Below, one piece after another: positions 26,676 to 34,051 of a stretch of DNA of 47,603 nucleotides. The notes under the pieces were generated by a model that worked only from the letters and a program-made list of their open reading frames with translations, was not told the origin of the DNA and made no database searches. The translations under genes and the position numbers were made by a program. The stretch covers positions 1 through 47,603 of the forward strand of contig DAHUXE010000031.1 in the NCBI GenBank assembly GCA_027307325.1, given 5' to 3'. Source of the DNA: Gammaproteobacteria bacterium. GTDB lineage: Bacteria > Pseudomonadota > Gammaproteobacteria > Steroidobacterales > Steroidobacteraceae. Position 1 is the first letter of the stretch. Each line of letters begins with the position of its first letter.

Positions 26676-28805
26676 ATGCCTCGAGCACCCCTCGCCCGCA
26701 CGCTCATCGCCGTTGCACTGCTCGCGCAGACCCCGGCAACCTTCGCCGCGGGATTCACCATCCCGCAGATCCTCGCAGCCCCATTCGCCTCGGACCTGGT
26801 CGCGTCACCGGACCTGCGGGCGTTCGCCTGGGTGAGCGACGCGCGGGGGGCGCGCAACGTGTGGATTGCGGTGGGGACTTCGCCAAACGGCGCGTTCGAG
26901 GCGCGCCGACTCACGCATTACGCGGCCGACGACGGCCTCGAGATCGCCGATCTCGCCTTCGTGCCGCATCGCGACCAGCTGCTGTACGCGCGTGGCGGCG
27001 ATTTCGAATACCCGGACAAGCCGGCCCCCAATCCGGCGCAGCTCACGGCCGGCGTCGTCCAGGAGGTCTGGCTGGCGGATCTCCGCGGCCGCGAGTCCAT
27101 CAAGCTCGGCGAGGGCCACGCGCCGCTGGCCTCCCCGGATGGCGTGCGCGTGCTGTTTCTCCATGAGGGAAAGGTGTTCGAAGTCGCGCCCCGCAAGGGC
27201 GCGAAGGCCGAGCGGCTCTTCAAGACACGCGGCACGGTGGACTCGCTGCGCTTTTCACCGGACGGCAAGCATCTGGCCTTCGTCTGCACGCGCGGCGATC
27301 ACAGCTTCGTCGGGGTCTACACCTTCGCCGACCGGACGCTGCGCTGGGTCGACGCGAGCTTCTCTTACGACCTCGAGCCGCGCTGGTCGCAGGATGGTAC
27401 GCGCATCGCCTTCCTGCGCATCCCCTCGACGCACGATGAGGTCGGGCTCGTCCCGCACCGCACAGGCTTCCCCTGGTCGATTCGCGTCGCAAGTCTTCGC
27501 GACGCTGCCGTCGCCGAGGTCTACCGCGCGCCGCACGGCGCCGGCAGCGTATTCCATGCCCTCAGCTCCGATCAGCAGCTGTTCTGGAGCGGCGGCGACC
27601 ACCTGGTGTTTCCCGCGGAGAACGACGGCTGGATGCACTTCTACTCGGTACCGGCGTCGGGCGGGGCCGCGCGGCTCCTCACTCCGGGGCCTTTCGAGAT
27701 CGAGTACGCGGCCGCGAACCCCGACGGCACCCGTATCGTGTATGCCGCCAACGCCGGCGACATCGGCCGTCGGCATCTGTGGCAGCTGACCATCGCCGAC
27801 GGACGTCTCGAGCAGCTGAGCCCCGGCACGGGCATCGAGACCACGCCCGCGGTACTTGCCGACGGCACCTCGGTCGCCTTCCTGCGCGCCGATGCCCGCA
27901 CGCCCATGCACGCCGCCGCGCTCTCGCCCGGCACGCCCATCGCCGAGCTCATGGCCGAGGGGCTGCCCGCGGATTTCCCGGCCGCCGCCCTCGTCGAGCC
28001 GCAGCACGTCGATCTGCCGCAGCGTGCGGGCCTTGCTGCTCATGGCGTGCTGTTCGTGCCGACTTCCGCGGCCGCAGGCGAGCGGCACCCGGCCGTGGTG
28101 TTCATGCACGGCGGCCCGATCCGCCAGATGCTCCTCGGCTGGCACTACATGGACTATTACAGCAACGCCTACGGCATGAACCAGTACCTCGCGAGCCGGG
28201 GCTACGTGGTACTCGCGCTCAACTATCGGGCGGGGATCGGCTACGGCCTCGACTTTCGTGAGGCGGACGGCATCGGCGCCGCCGGCGCGAGCGAATACAA
28301 CGACCTGCTCGCGGCAGCCGACTTCCTGCGCGCGCGCCCCGACGTGGACCCGCAACGCATCGGACTGTGGGGCGGCAGCTATGGCGGCTATATGACGGCG
28401 CTCGGGCTGGCGCGTAACTCCGACCTCTTCAAGGCGGGAGTCGACCTGCACGGCGTGCATGACTGGCATCACTGGACCCTGGCGACGGTGCGCGACAATC
28501 TGCCGCTCTACCCGCTCGATGCGCCCCCGGCAGTGCTCGCCACCGCGCTCGCCGCATCGCCGATCAGCTCGATAGCAAGCTGGCGCTCGCCCGTGCTGCT
28601 GATCCAGGGCGACGACGATCACAACGTCGCGTTCTCGGAGTCGGTGCGTCTCGCCGAGGCACTGCGCGAGCAGGGCGTCGAGTACCAGGAGCTCGTGCTT
28701 CCGGACGAGATCCACGGCTTCCTGCGCTACGCGTCCTGGGTGCGAGCCTACGAGGCGGCCGCGGAGTTCCTCGATGCGAAGCTCGGGGTCGCCGCGGCGC
28801 GGTGA
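26676..28805 (+). CDS. Exported S9-family peptidase, second copy
   Basis: Serine peptidase of 709 residues. The start at 26676 is chosen because AAAGGA lies six bases upstream and a clean signal peptide follows (ARTLIAVALLAQTPATFAAG). A beta-propeller region (about 30-430) includes SLRFSPDGKHLAFVCTRGDH and PDGTRIVYAANAG. The alpha/beta-hydrolase domain carries Ser568 in WGGSYGGYMT, Asp648 in QGDDDHNVAF and His680 in DEIHGF, so the triad is complete. It differs from the copy at 20676 in having an Asp-Asp-Asp-His segment and no Pro after the catalytic Asp, so substrate preference probably differs. It lies between the DUF2189 gene and tRNA-Ala with no obvious operon partner. Confidence 0.92.
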   Translation: MPRAPLARTLIAVALLAQTPATFAAGFTIPQILAAPFASDLVASPDLRAFAWVSDARGARNVWIAVGTSPNGAFEARRLTHYAADDGLEIADLAFVPHRDQLLYARGGDFEYPDKPAPNPAQLTAGVVQEVWLADLRGRESIKLGEGHAPLASPDGVRVLFLHEGKVFEVAPRKGAKAERLFKTRGTVDSLRFSPDGKHLAFVCTRGDHSFVGVYTFADRTLRWVDASFSYDLEPRWSQDGTRIAFLRIPSTHDEVGLVPHRTGFPWSIRVASLRDAAVAEVYRAPHGAGSVFHALSSDQQLFWSGGDHLVFPAENDGWMHFYSVPASGGAARLLTPGPFEIEYAAANPDGTRIVYAANAGDIGRRHLWQLTIADGRLEQLSPGTGIETTPAVLADGTSVAFLRADARTPMHAAALSPGTPIAELMAEGLPADFPAAALVEPQHVDLPQRAGLAAHGVLFVPTSAAAGERHPAVVFMHGGPIRQMLLGWHYMDYYSNAYGMNQYLASRGYVVLALNYRAGIGYGLDFREADGIGAAGASEYNDLLAAADFLRARPDVDPQRIGLWGGSYGGYMTALGLARNSDLFKAGVDLHGVHDWHHWTLATVRDNLPLYPLDAPPAVLATALAASPISSIASWRSPVLLIQGDDDHNVAFSESVRLAEALREQGVEYQELVLPDEIHGFLRYASWVRAYEAAAEFLDAKLGVAAAR

Positions 28806-28843
28806 CCCAAGCGGGCCCCGCATCGGAACGGACCAAGGGAAAT

Positions 28844-28919
<76 letters not shown>

Positions 28920-29135
28920 AATAACCAGCCCGCGAATCACAAGCATCGCCGGGCGCGGGCAGCCGCCCGCTCGTCAGGACGCGGATTTCACGGGGGCCCG
29001 GTTAAGGCGCGCGATTCTAGCATCGCCGGGGGGGCGGTCCAATTTCGCCGGGCCGGCTCCCGGCCCCCGAGTGCCCCTGCCGCCGGGCCGAACCGGGCCC
29101 GATGCGGCTATGATGCCGCGTCGGGAGGAGCACCC

Positions 29136-29618
29136 ATGCTGGCGATGGGCGGACGGGCGCCGGAGTTCACGCTGCCGGATCAGGATGAGCGGAACGTGTC
29201 GCTCAGCACTCTGCTGCGCGACGGCCCGCTGATCCTCTATTTCTATCCGGCCGACTTCACCCCCGGCTGCACCCGCGAGGCGTGCGCGTTGCGGGATCTG
29301 CACGGCGATATCCTGCAGGCGGGACTCGACATTGCGGGAGTGAGCCCCCAGGACCCGGCGAGCCATCGCGCCTTCCGCGAGAAGTACCAGCTGCCCTTCA
29401 CCCTGCTGTCGGACGTCGACAAGTCGGTCATCCGCATGTACGAGGTGCGCGGGCCGCTCGGGTTCAGCGTGCGCCGTGCCACCTACCTCATCGACCAGGC
29501 CCGCTACATCCGCGCTGCGGTGCTGGCGGATTTCCGCATCGCCGAGCACCAGGATTTCGTGCACAAGGCGATCGCGATGAGCGCGGGCACCACGCGCACG
29601 CGGCGCCTGCGGCTGTGA
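29136..29618 (+). CDS. Peroxiredoxin, AhpC/TSA superfamily, Bcp-like
   Basis: Thiol peroxidase of 160 residues reducing hydrogen peroxide and organic hydroperoxides in the cytoplasm. The thioredoxin fold begins GRAPEFTLPDQDERNVSLST. The peroxidatic Cys45 sits in YPADFTPGCTREAC, and the Cys50 five residues on is the resolving Cys of the atypical 2-Cys Bcp/PrxQ type. GVSPQDPASHRAFREKYQLP and FTLLSDVDKSVIRMYEV are also family blocks. A strong GGAGGAG lies before the ATG. The upstream bases 29050-29066 contain a perfect GGGCCGG/CCGGCCC hairpin. It is followed by a convergent gene 12 bases away. Confidence 0.92.
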   Translation: MLAMGGRAPEFTLPDQDERNVSLSTLLRDGPLILYFYPADFTPGCTREACALRDLHGDILQAGLDIAGVSPQDPASHRAFREKYQLPFTLLSDVDKSVIRMYEVRGPLGFSVRRATYLIDQARYIRAAVLADFRIAEHQDFVHKAIAMSAGTTRTRRLRL

Positions 29619-29630
29619 GGGCGAGCCGCC

Positions 29631-30197
29631 TCAGTACTTCAGCTGCAGCACGCGCGCCCGGCCGAAGCTCGGTACGCTGACTATATATAAGAGGTCGGGT
29701 TCGGCAGCCGTCACTCCTGCGCCGGCGGGGCCGGCGAGCTGTCGCAGAAATTGCTGCAGAGCGGCAGCGCTGCCGACCACGAGCACTGCGCCGCCCCCAT
29801 GGCCGTGCAGCAGGGCCGTCGCAACTGCGGGAGCATCCTTCACGTCGTATACCGTGGGTGTGAGGTGCAGCAGCTCGGCGAGCGGAGCCGCGGTCTGCTG
29901 CGCGCGCCGCTCGCTGCTCACGTAGAGCGCATCGAGCCGTCCGGCTCCGCCGGGCGCGAACATCTGCGTAAGGCGCAGCGCCCGTCCTTCGCCCTCCGCG
30001 GAGATTGGCGGGTCATCGATCGTTCCCGGCGCCTTTTCCCCGGATGAAGCCAGCACCACGATCGTGGTGGCAGCGCCACGGTACACGGTGTACACGACGC
30101 CCGCCGCGATCAGCAGGGCGAGCAGCGTCACCCACAGGGGCGCGAGGAAGGGGCGTCGATGGCGGGTGATGCCCGGCGGCTCCATGGCGGCCATCAT
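29631..30197 (-). CDS. Membrane-anchored histidine-phosphatase-fold protein lacking the catalytic histidines
   Basis: About 188 residues: a short cytoplasmic start, one membrane anchor (LWVTLLALLIAAGVVYTVY), then a phosphoglycerate-mutase-like domain. The blocks GEKAPGTIDDPPISAEGEGR, LDALYVSSERRAQQTAAPLA and GGAVLVVGSAAALQQFLRQL line up with active family members. However, where those have L-V-R-H-G-E-K this protein has L-A-S-S-G-E-K, and where they have V-V-G-H-S-N it has V-V-G-S-A-A. Both histidines of the RHG and late GH motifs are therefore replaced, so it is probably a non-enzymatic binding or sensor protein. The start could be any of ATG 30197, 30194 or 30185; none has a ribosome binding site. 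It is divergent from the diguanylate cyclase, 91 bases apart. Confidence 0.75.
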   Translation of the reverse strand: MMAAMEPPGITRHRRPFLAPLWVTLLALLIAAGVVYTVYRGAATTIVVLASSGEKAPGTIDDPPISAEGEGRALRLTQMFAPGGAGRLDALYVSSERRAQQTAAPLAELLHLTPTVYDVKDAPAVATALLHGHGGGAVLVVGSAAALQQFLRQLAGPAGAGVTAAEPDLLYIVSVPSFGRARVLQLKY

Positions 30198-30288
30198 AGT
30201 GGGGCGGCGACGCTCACGGGTATCTAGCCCGTGATATCGAGTAATCTTGCGCGCAAGCGGGCGGACACCCGCGGCATGAGGGGCCTCG

Positions 30289-31326
30289 ATGGCGTTCGCC
30301 GGCCAGACCACCGTCATCCAACGCATTCTCGAGCGGCGCGCCGAGCGCCCGGCCGAGGTGCACGAAGGAACTACCGCGACGGTCGCCGTCATGCTGCGGG
30401 TGCTCCCGCCTCCCAAGGCGCTGCTTGCGTGCCACGACCCGGCGGTCCGCGCCCAACTGATGCGGCGCATTGCACCCGACGTCTTCGAGGTCGAGCCGGT
30501 CGCCTCGGACGAGGAAGCGCTGCGGCAGTTCGCGGCCGAGTATCGGCCCGTGGTGATTACCGACAGCCTCGAGCTCATCCGTCAGCTGCGTGCACGCAAG
30601 ACGGCGCGCAATCCGTTCGTGCTTTACGTCGCCGAGCTCGACGAGGGAGCGGAGCGCGAGGCCGGCCTGCACGCCGGCGCCGACGAATGTCTGGGGCGGC
30701 GGGCCCCGGAGCGCGAGGTCGACGCGCGCGTCGCGAATGCGCGGCGCATCGCCGAGCTCGAAGCGGTGCTGCGCATCACCCTCGAGGAGAATCGCAAGCT
30801 CTCGGCGACCGACGACCTCACGCGGGTCGCGAGCCGGCGCTTCTTCGGCAAGCACTTTCCGCGCGAGGTCGAGCGTGCGGCGCGCTACCAGCGCGCCCTC
30901 TCGCTGGTGCTGTGCGACATCGACTTCTTCAAGAAGATCAACGACACCCTGGGGCACGGTTGCGGCGACGATATCCTGCGCCAGTTCGGTGCGCGGCTGC
31001 AGGAGGCGCTGCGCCGCGGAGTCGACTGGGTGGCGCGCATCGGCGGAGAGGAATTCGCCGTGGTGGTCCCCGAGACCGCCTACGAGCCGGCACTGGAAGT
31101 CGCCCGCAAGCTGCGCGCCGCGATCGCGGGCAGTCCCTTCCGCCACGAAGGCAGGGATGTCGGCGTCACCGCCAGTTTCGGCATGTGCGGGCTCGACTGC
31201 GTACCGAGCGGCGAGCGCGAGCTCGCCGGCCGCGTCTTGAAGATTGCCGACGCAGCGCTCTATCGCAGCAAGCAGGCCGGACGCAATCGCGTCACCGCCA
31301 CGCGCTACAACGGCACGGCCGGCTGA
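30289..31326 (+). CDS. Diguanylate cyclase with a degenerate receiver domain
   Basis: Makes c-di-GMP from two GTP. It has 345 residues. Residues about 43-150 form a receiver-like domain: a candidate phospho-acceptor Asp92 in VVITDSLEL is kept, but the usual conserved Lys near the end is replaced (GADECLGRRAPE). A coiled helical linker (VANARRIAELEAVLRITLEE) leads to the GGDEF domain (about 165-335) with SATDDLTRVASRRFF, LCDIDFFKKINDTLGHGCGD and an intact GGEEF at 252-256. The inhibitory I-site RxxD (RGVD) lies five residues before it, so product inhibition is expected. GAGGGG precedes the ATG. No sensor kinase gene is nearby. Confidence 0.92.
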   Translation: MAFAGQTTVIQRILERRAERPAEVHEGTTATVAVMLRVLPPPKALLACHDPAVRAQLMRRIAPDVFEVEPVASDEEALRQFAAEYRPVVITDSLELIRQLRARKTARNPFVLYVAELDEGAEREAGLHAGADECLGRRAPEREVDARVANARRIAELEAVLRITLEENRKLSATDDLTRVASRRFFGKHFPREVERAARYQRALSLVLCDIDFFKKINDTLGHGCGDDILRQFGARLQEALRRGVDWVARIGGEEFAVVVPETAYEPALEVARKLRAAIAGSPFRHEGRDVGVTASFGMCGLDCVPSGERELAGRVLKIADAALYRSKQAGRNRVTATRYNGTAG

Positions 31327-31400
31327 CAACTGGCGAAAACTCATCCACCGCGACGCAAACCATTGCCGGCGCTCGGCGTTTTGACCGGCCGCGTGCGCAC

Positions 31401-31435
31401 TGTCCACATGGTTATGCACAAATTCTGTGGATAAC
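31401..31435. promoter_or_regulatory. Inverted pair of DnaA-box-like 9-mers
   Basis: TGTGGATAA (31426-31434) is the exact complement of the consensus DnaA box TTATCCACA. TTATGCACA (31412-31420) is a one-mismatch box facing it, and the two form an inverted repeat around AATTC (31411-31435, 9 of 10 pairs). TGTCCACA at 31401-31408 is a third, weaker match. They lie 70-100 bases before the histone-like gene in a GC-rich background. They may regulate that gene, titrate DnaA or be coincidental; no dnaA, dnaN or gyrB gene is present to suggest an origin. Confidence 0.5.
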
Positions 31436-31504
31436 TGTCGACGGTGGCAACGATGCGGCGATTGTGTGAGACTCCCGGCCCTTCGCGCTTCGCAGGAAGA
31501 AAAG

Positions 31505-32086
31505 ATGAAGAAAAGCGGCAGCGAACCGGCAAACCTTCCCGCAGAGCCCCTGGAGAGAGCACGACTGCAGGCCGAAGTGGCGAAGCAGCGAGTTCGTATC
31601 GCGAAGGACGAGTTGAAGCGCGCACGCAAGCGCCTCAAGGAGGCCAAGCGCGAGGCGAAGCGCGCGCGCAAACAATCCGCCGCCGCACGCAAGGCCTGGA
31701 AACGCGCGCGCCGCGCGCAAAAGGACGCCGCGCCGGCGTCCGGGCGCAAGAACCGCGCGAAGACCACGCAAGATTCACCGCGGCATGCCGCCGCGCGACG
31801 CTCCGCGCCGGTCCGTGCTGCGTCCAGGGTTCGGGGCCGCCGCAGCGCGCGCCCGCGGCACGCATCTCCCGCCCGGACGCGGCGGCCGCAGGGCGGAGCA
31901 ACCCGCGCGACTGCGGTGGTGCCGGCTGTTCCCGTCAAGCGACCGCCGCGCGTGCGCCTTCCTGCCGCAGCCGCGACGCCGAAGGGCGTGACAGCTGCCG
32001 CCGTGACACCACCGGCCGCGCCGCCGAATCCGCCGACAGAGGCACCGACCGACCTCGGCGTGCCGGGCACCGAACGGGCGGCCTGA
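31505..32086 (+). CDS. Lys/Arg/Ala-rich histone H1-like basic protein
   Basis: A 193-residue, extremely basic, low-complexity protein. The start at 31505 (MKKSGSEPANL) is supported by AGGAAG upstream; an open frame extends further but without such a signal. Residues about 14-80 should form a long charged helix or coiled coil (ERARLQAEVAKQRVRIAKDE, then LKRARKRLKEAKREAKRARK). The rest is a disordered Arg/Pro/Ala tail containing PRHASPARTRRPQGG, resembling bacterial H1-like and AlgP-type tails. It probably binds nucleic acid non-specifically, but no fold-defining motif exists. It lies four bases before the next gene, so the two are almost certainly cotranscribed. Confidence 0.7.
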   Translation: MKKSGSEPANLPAEPLERARLQAEVAKQRVRIAKDELKRARKRLKEAKREAKRARKQSAAARKAWKRARRAQKDAAPASGRKNRAKTTQDSPRHAAARRSAPVRAASRVRGRRSARPRHASPARTRRPQGGATRATAVVPAVPVKRPPRVRLPAAAATPKGVTAAAVTPPAAPPNPPTEAPTDLGVPGTERAA

Positions 32087-32090
32087 GCTC

Positions 32091-32648
32091 ATGCCCGAGC
32101 CTCAGGCCGCTGCGGAAACCGCCACGGCGTCACACCCGGCGCCCTCAAGCTCGCGCATGGTGGCGAGCTACCTCACCGATGTGGAGCAACTCCTCGAGGC
32201 GCAACGCTGGGACGCGGCGCTCTGCGAGGCCTACGATCTGCCGCGCATTGCCGTCGCGCTGACCGACCCGACGCTGCAGAGCTCGGGCGAGCAGCAGAAG
32301 ACCTGGTGCGAGCAGTGGATCCGGCCCGCCGCCGATGAGCACGCGAGCGACGACCACGACTACGAGCAGGTCTGTCGCGCCGTATGCGAGCACATCGAGC
32401 ACCAGGAGGCCGCCGGGCCGAAGTCGATTCCGGCACGCGCTCTGCGCCGGCTGCGTTTGCGCCGCCACGTGCGCACCGCACCACGAGGCTTCTTTCACGA
32501 GCCCAACCCCGCCGACGATCCGGAGGCGGGCGAAAGCGCGCGGATTTGTGCGGCCCTCGTCGATGCCGCCCGCCGCTGGTACGCGCGCAGCGCGTGCCAC
32601 AATACGATCGTGCAGGCGAATCTCGCCAAGCTCGCCGTTCTGCGCTGA
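32091..32648 (+). CDS. Hypothetical protein cotranscribed with the histone-like gene
   Basis: A 185-residue soluble protein I do not recognise. It begins with a disordered Ala/Ser/Thr stretch. A mostly helical region follows, with VASYLTDVEQLLEAQRWDAA, LCEAYDLPRIAVALTDPTLQ and SGEQQKTWCEQWIRPAADEH. A basic middle segment (PARALRRLRLRRHVR) and a final helix (RICAALVDAARRWYARSACH) complete it. It has no signal peptide or membrane helix. The four-base gap from the H1-like gene suggests a functional pair; a role with nucleoid structure is only a guess from context. Confidence 0.7.
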   Translation: MPEPQAAAETATASHPAPSSSRMVASYLTDVEQLLEAQRWDAALCEAYDLPRIAVALTDPTLQSSGEQQKTWCEQWIRPAADEHASDDHDYEQVCRAVCEHIEHQEAAGPKSIPARALRRLRLRRHVRTAPRGFFHEPNPADDPEAGESARICAALVDAARRWYARSACHNTIVQANLAKLAVLR

Positions 32649-32903
32649 AGAACCCGCAAGCGGGTCACCTGAAGACTAAGGCCGCGGCTCCGCTTCCGGG
32701 GCACGCCGCCGGCCGTTGCACCGGTCGGCGCTACCCCCTGAATACCTGTTCAATGCACTGCATGCCAGCGGATCGATGGGGTATCGCTATCCGATTTGGT
32801 GCATATCTTTATGTTTGCTAAAGAACTTCTCGCGATACTGCATGCTCTTGCTTCCCAAAAGAGCTTGGCGGAAGATAACTGAGAAAGGGAGGGGGGAAGT
32901 CGA
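32649..32903. promoter_or_regulatory. Intergenic region upstream of the GlxA/GbdR-like regulator
   Basis: Contains no supported gene. Its second half (about 32750-32890) is clearly AT-richer than the surroundings and should carry the regulator promoter. A partial BetI-type box lies at 32737-32754, a GCTCTT/AAGAGC hairpin at 32844-32864, and a purine-rich ribosome-binding stretch (GGGAGGGGGGAAG) at 32887-32899 just before the TTG start. Confidence 0.55.
32737..32754 (+). promoter_or_regulatory. Partial copy of the shared ATTGA-N8-TCAAT box
   Basis: CCTGA-ATACCTGT-TCAAT keeps the exact right half and three of five bases of the left half at the same eight-base spacing. The ten bases CTGTTCAATG are identical to the right side of the box at the betI-betB start. 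It lies about 150 bases before the regulator gene, possibly an auxiliary operator. Confidence 0.4.
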
Positions 32904-32920
32904 TTGAGTGAGCGTTCAAT
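32903..32920 (+). promoter_or_regulatory. Shared operator over the start codon of the GlxA/GbdR-like gene
   Basis: ATTGA-GTGAGCGT-TCAAT is an inverted repeat identical in arms and spacing to the site at the start of the betI-betB fusion. In both genes the TTG start codon lies inside the left arm and an in-frame ATG starts at the end of the right arm. The likely binder is the BetI half of the fusion protein, because BetI-type operators are built from TTGA/TCAA arms. Confidence 0.65.
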
Positions 32921-33971
32921 GACGCACTCAAGCGGGTTTCAGCGCGCGGCTGCGACGGAGCGCGGCGCCCGCCCGCCCCTGCGGGTCGGCGTCATCCTGG
33001 CCCAACACTTCACTCTCTCCGCATTCGCGGTGTTCATCGACCACCTGCGGCTCGCGGCGGACGAAGGCGACCGCAGCCGCCCGCTGCACGTGCAATGGTC
33101 GATCATGGCGAGTCGCGCGGAATCGGTGCCGGCCAGCTGCGGCGTGTCGCTCGAGCCGACCAGCGGCTTCCTGTCACCCGACTCCCTCGACTACGTGGTG
33201 GTGATCGGTGGCATCCTCCACGCAGGTCCCCAGGTCGATGAAGCGACCATGCGCTACCTGCGCGAAGTCAGCTCGACCAACGTGCCGCTGATCGGTATCT
33301 GCACCGGCAGCTTCGTGCTGTGCCGCGCGGGCCTGATGAAGGGACGGCGCTCCTGCGTCAGCTGGTATCACTACCAGGATTTTCTCGAGGCCTTCCCCAC
33401 CCACGACGTCATCGCCGACCGGCTGTTCCTGGTCGACGGATTGCGCATCACCTGCGCCGGCGGCGCCGGGGCTGCGGCGCTCGCCACGTTCCTAATCGAG
33501 CAGCATCTGGGCCGCGCGCTCGCGCAGAAGGCGAGCCAGGTGCTGCTGTTCGATCGCCCGCGCTCCGGCAGCGAAGCCCAGCCCCATCCGCCCATGTCGG
33601 AGGTGGTGACCGAGCCGCGCGTGCGCCGCGCGCTGCTGCTCATGGAACAGAACCTCGCGCGCCCCATTGCCATCGCGGCGGTCGCCGCCGAACTCGGGCT
33701 CTCCGCCCGCCAGCTCGAGAGGCTGTGCCGGCAGCACGTCGGCATGGGGCCCGCCTCGCTCTACCGCCAGCTGCGCATGCGCTACGCCAACTGGCTCATC
33801 GAGAACACCGACCGCTCGGTCACCGACATCGCCAACGAGGCGGGCTTCGCGGACTGCGCGCACTTCTCGCGCCAGTTCAAGGATGCCTACGGCCTCTCGC
33901 CCTCGACCCGGCGCCTGCAGCCGCAGCGTGCCGGCAACGGCGATGCCGCGCGCGCCCGGGTATTCGAATAG
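32904..33971 (+). CDS. GlxA-family (DJ-1/PfpI plus AraC HTH) regulator, GbdR/CdhR-like
   Basis: A transcriptional regulator of 355 residues. The TTG start at 32904 is preferred because a GGGAGGGGGGAAG stretch lies just before it; an ATG at 32919 has none in range. Residues about 27-210 form an amidotransferase-like sensor domain (GVILAQHFTLSAFAVFIDHL, PLIGICTGSFVLCRAGLMKG, RITCAGGAGAAALATFLIEQ). Residues about 235-335 are an AraC helix-turn-helix pair (AAVAAELGLSARQLERLCRQ, SVTDIANEAGFADCAHFSRQ). Architecture matches GbdR and CdhR, activators of glycine-betaine and carnitine catabolism, and the surrounding bet and sox genes fit that role. Regulation by the fused BetI is suggested by the operator over its start codon. 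Confidence 0.87.
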   Translation: MSERSMTHSSGFQRAAATERGARPPLRVGVILAQHFTLSAFAVFIDHLRLAADEGDRSRPLHVQWSIMASRAESVPASCGVSLEPTSGFLSPDSLDYVVVIGGILHAGPQVDEATMRYLREVSSTNVPLIGICTGSFVLCRAGLMKGRRSCVSWYHYQDFLEAFPTHDVIADRLFLVDGLRITCAGGAGAAALATFLIEQHLGRALAQKASQVLLFDRPRSGSEAQPHPPMSEVVTEPRVRRALLLMEQNLARPIAIAAVAAELGLSARQLERLCRQHVGMGPASLYRQLRMRYANWLIENTDRSVTDIANEAGFADCAHFSRQFKDAYGLSPSTRRLQPQRAGNGDAARARVFE

Positions 33972-33990
33972 TTTGACGCGTCCGTTCAAT
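33972..33990 (+). promoter_or_regulatory. Degenerate BetI-like box before the TonB receptor
   Basis: TTTGA-N9-TCAAT lies on the regulator stop codon, about 60 bases before the receptor ATG. The right half is exact (CGTTCAAT as in the regulator box), but the left arm has one mismatch and the spacing is one base longer. Weak evidence that the receptor belongs to the same regulon. Confidence 0.3.
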
Positions 33991-34051
33991 CGCAGGACCG
34001 GCCGTCAGGTCTCTAATCAGTTTGCCTCTGCCCTCGATAGGGGAGTCGACC

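Noticed and set aside
31401-31435. A chromosomal replication origin at the DnaA boxes
   Set aside because: Only two or three boxes, no dnaA/dnaN/recF/gyrB genes and no long AT-rich unwinding element nearby.
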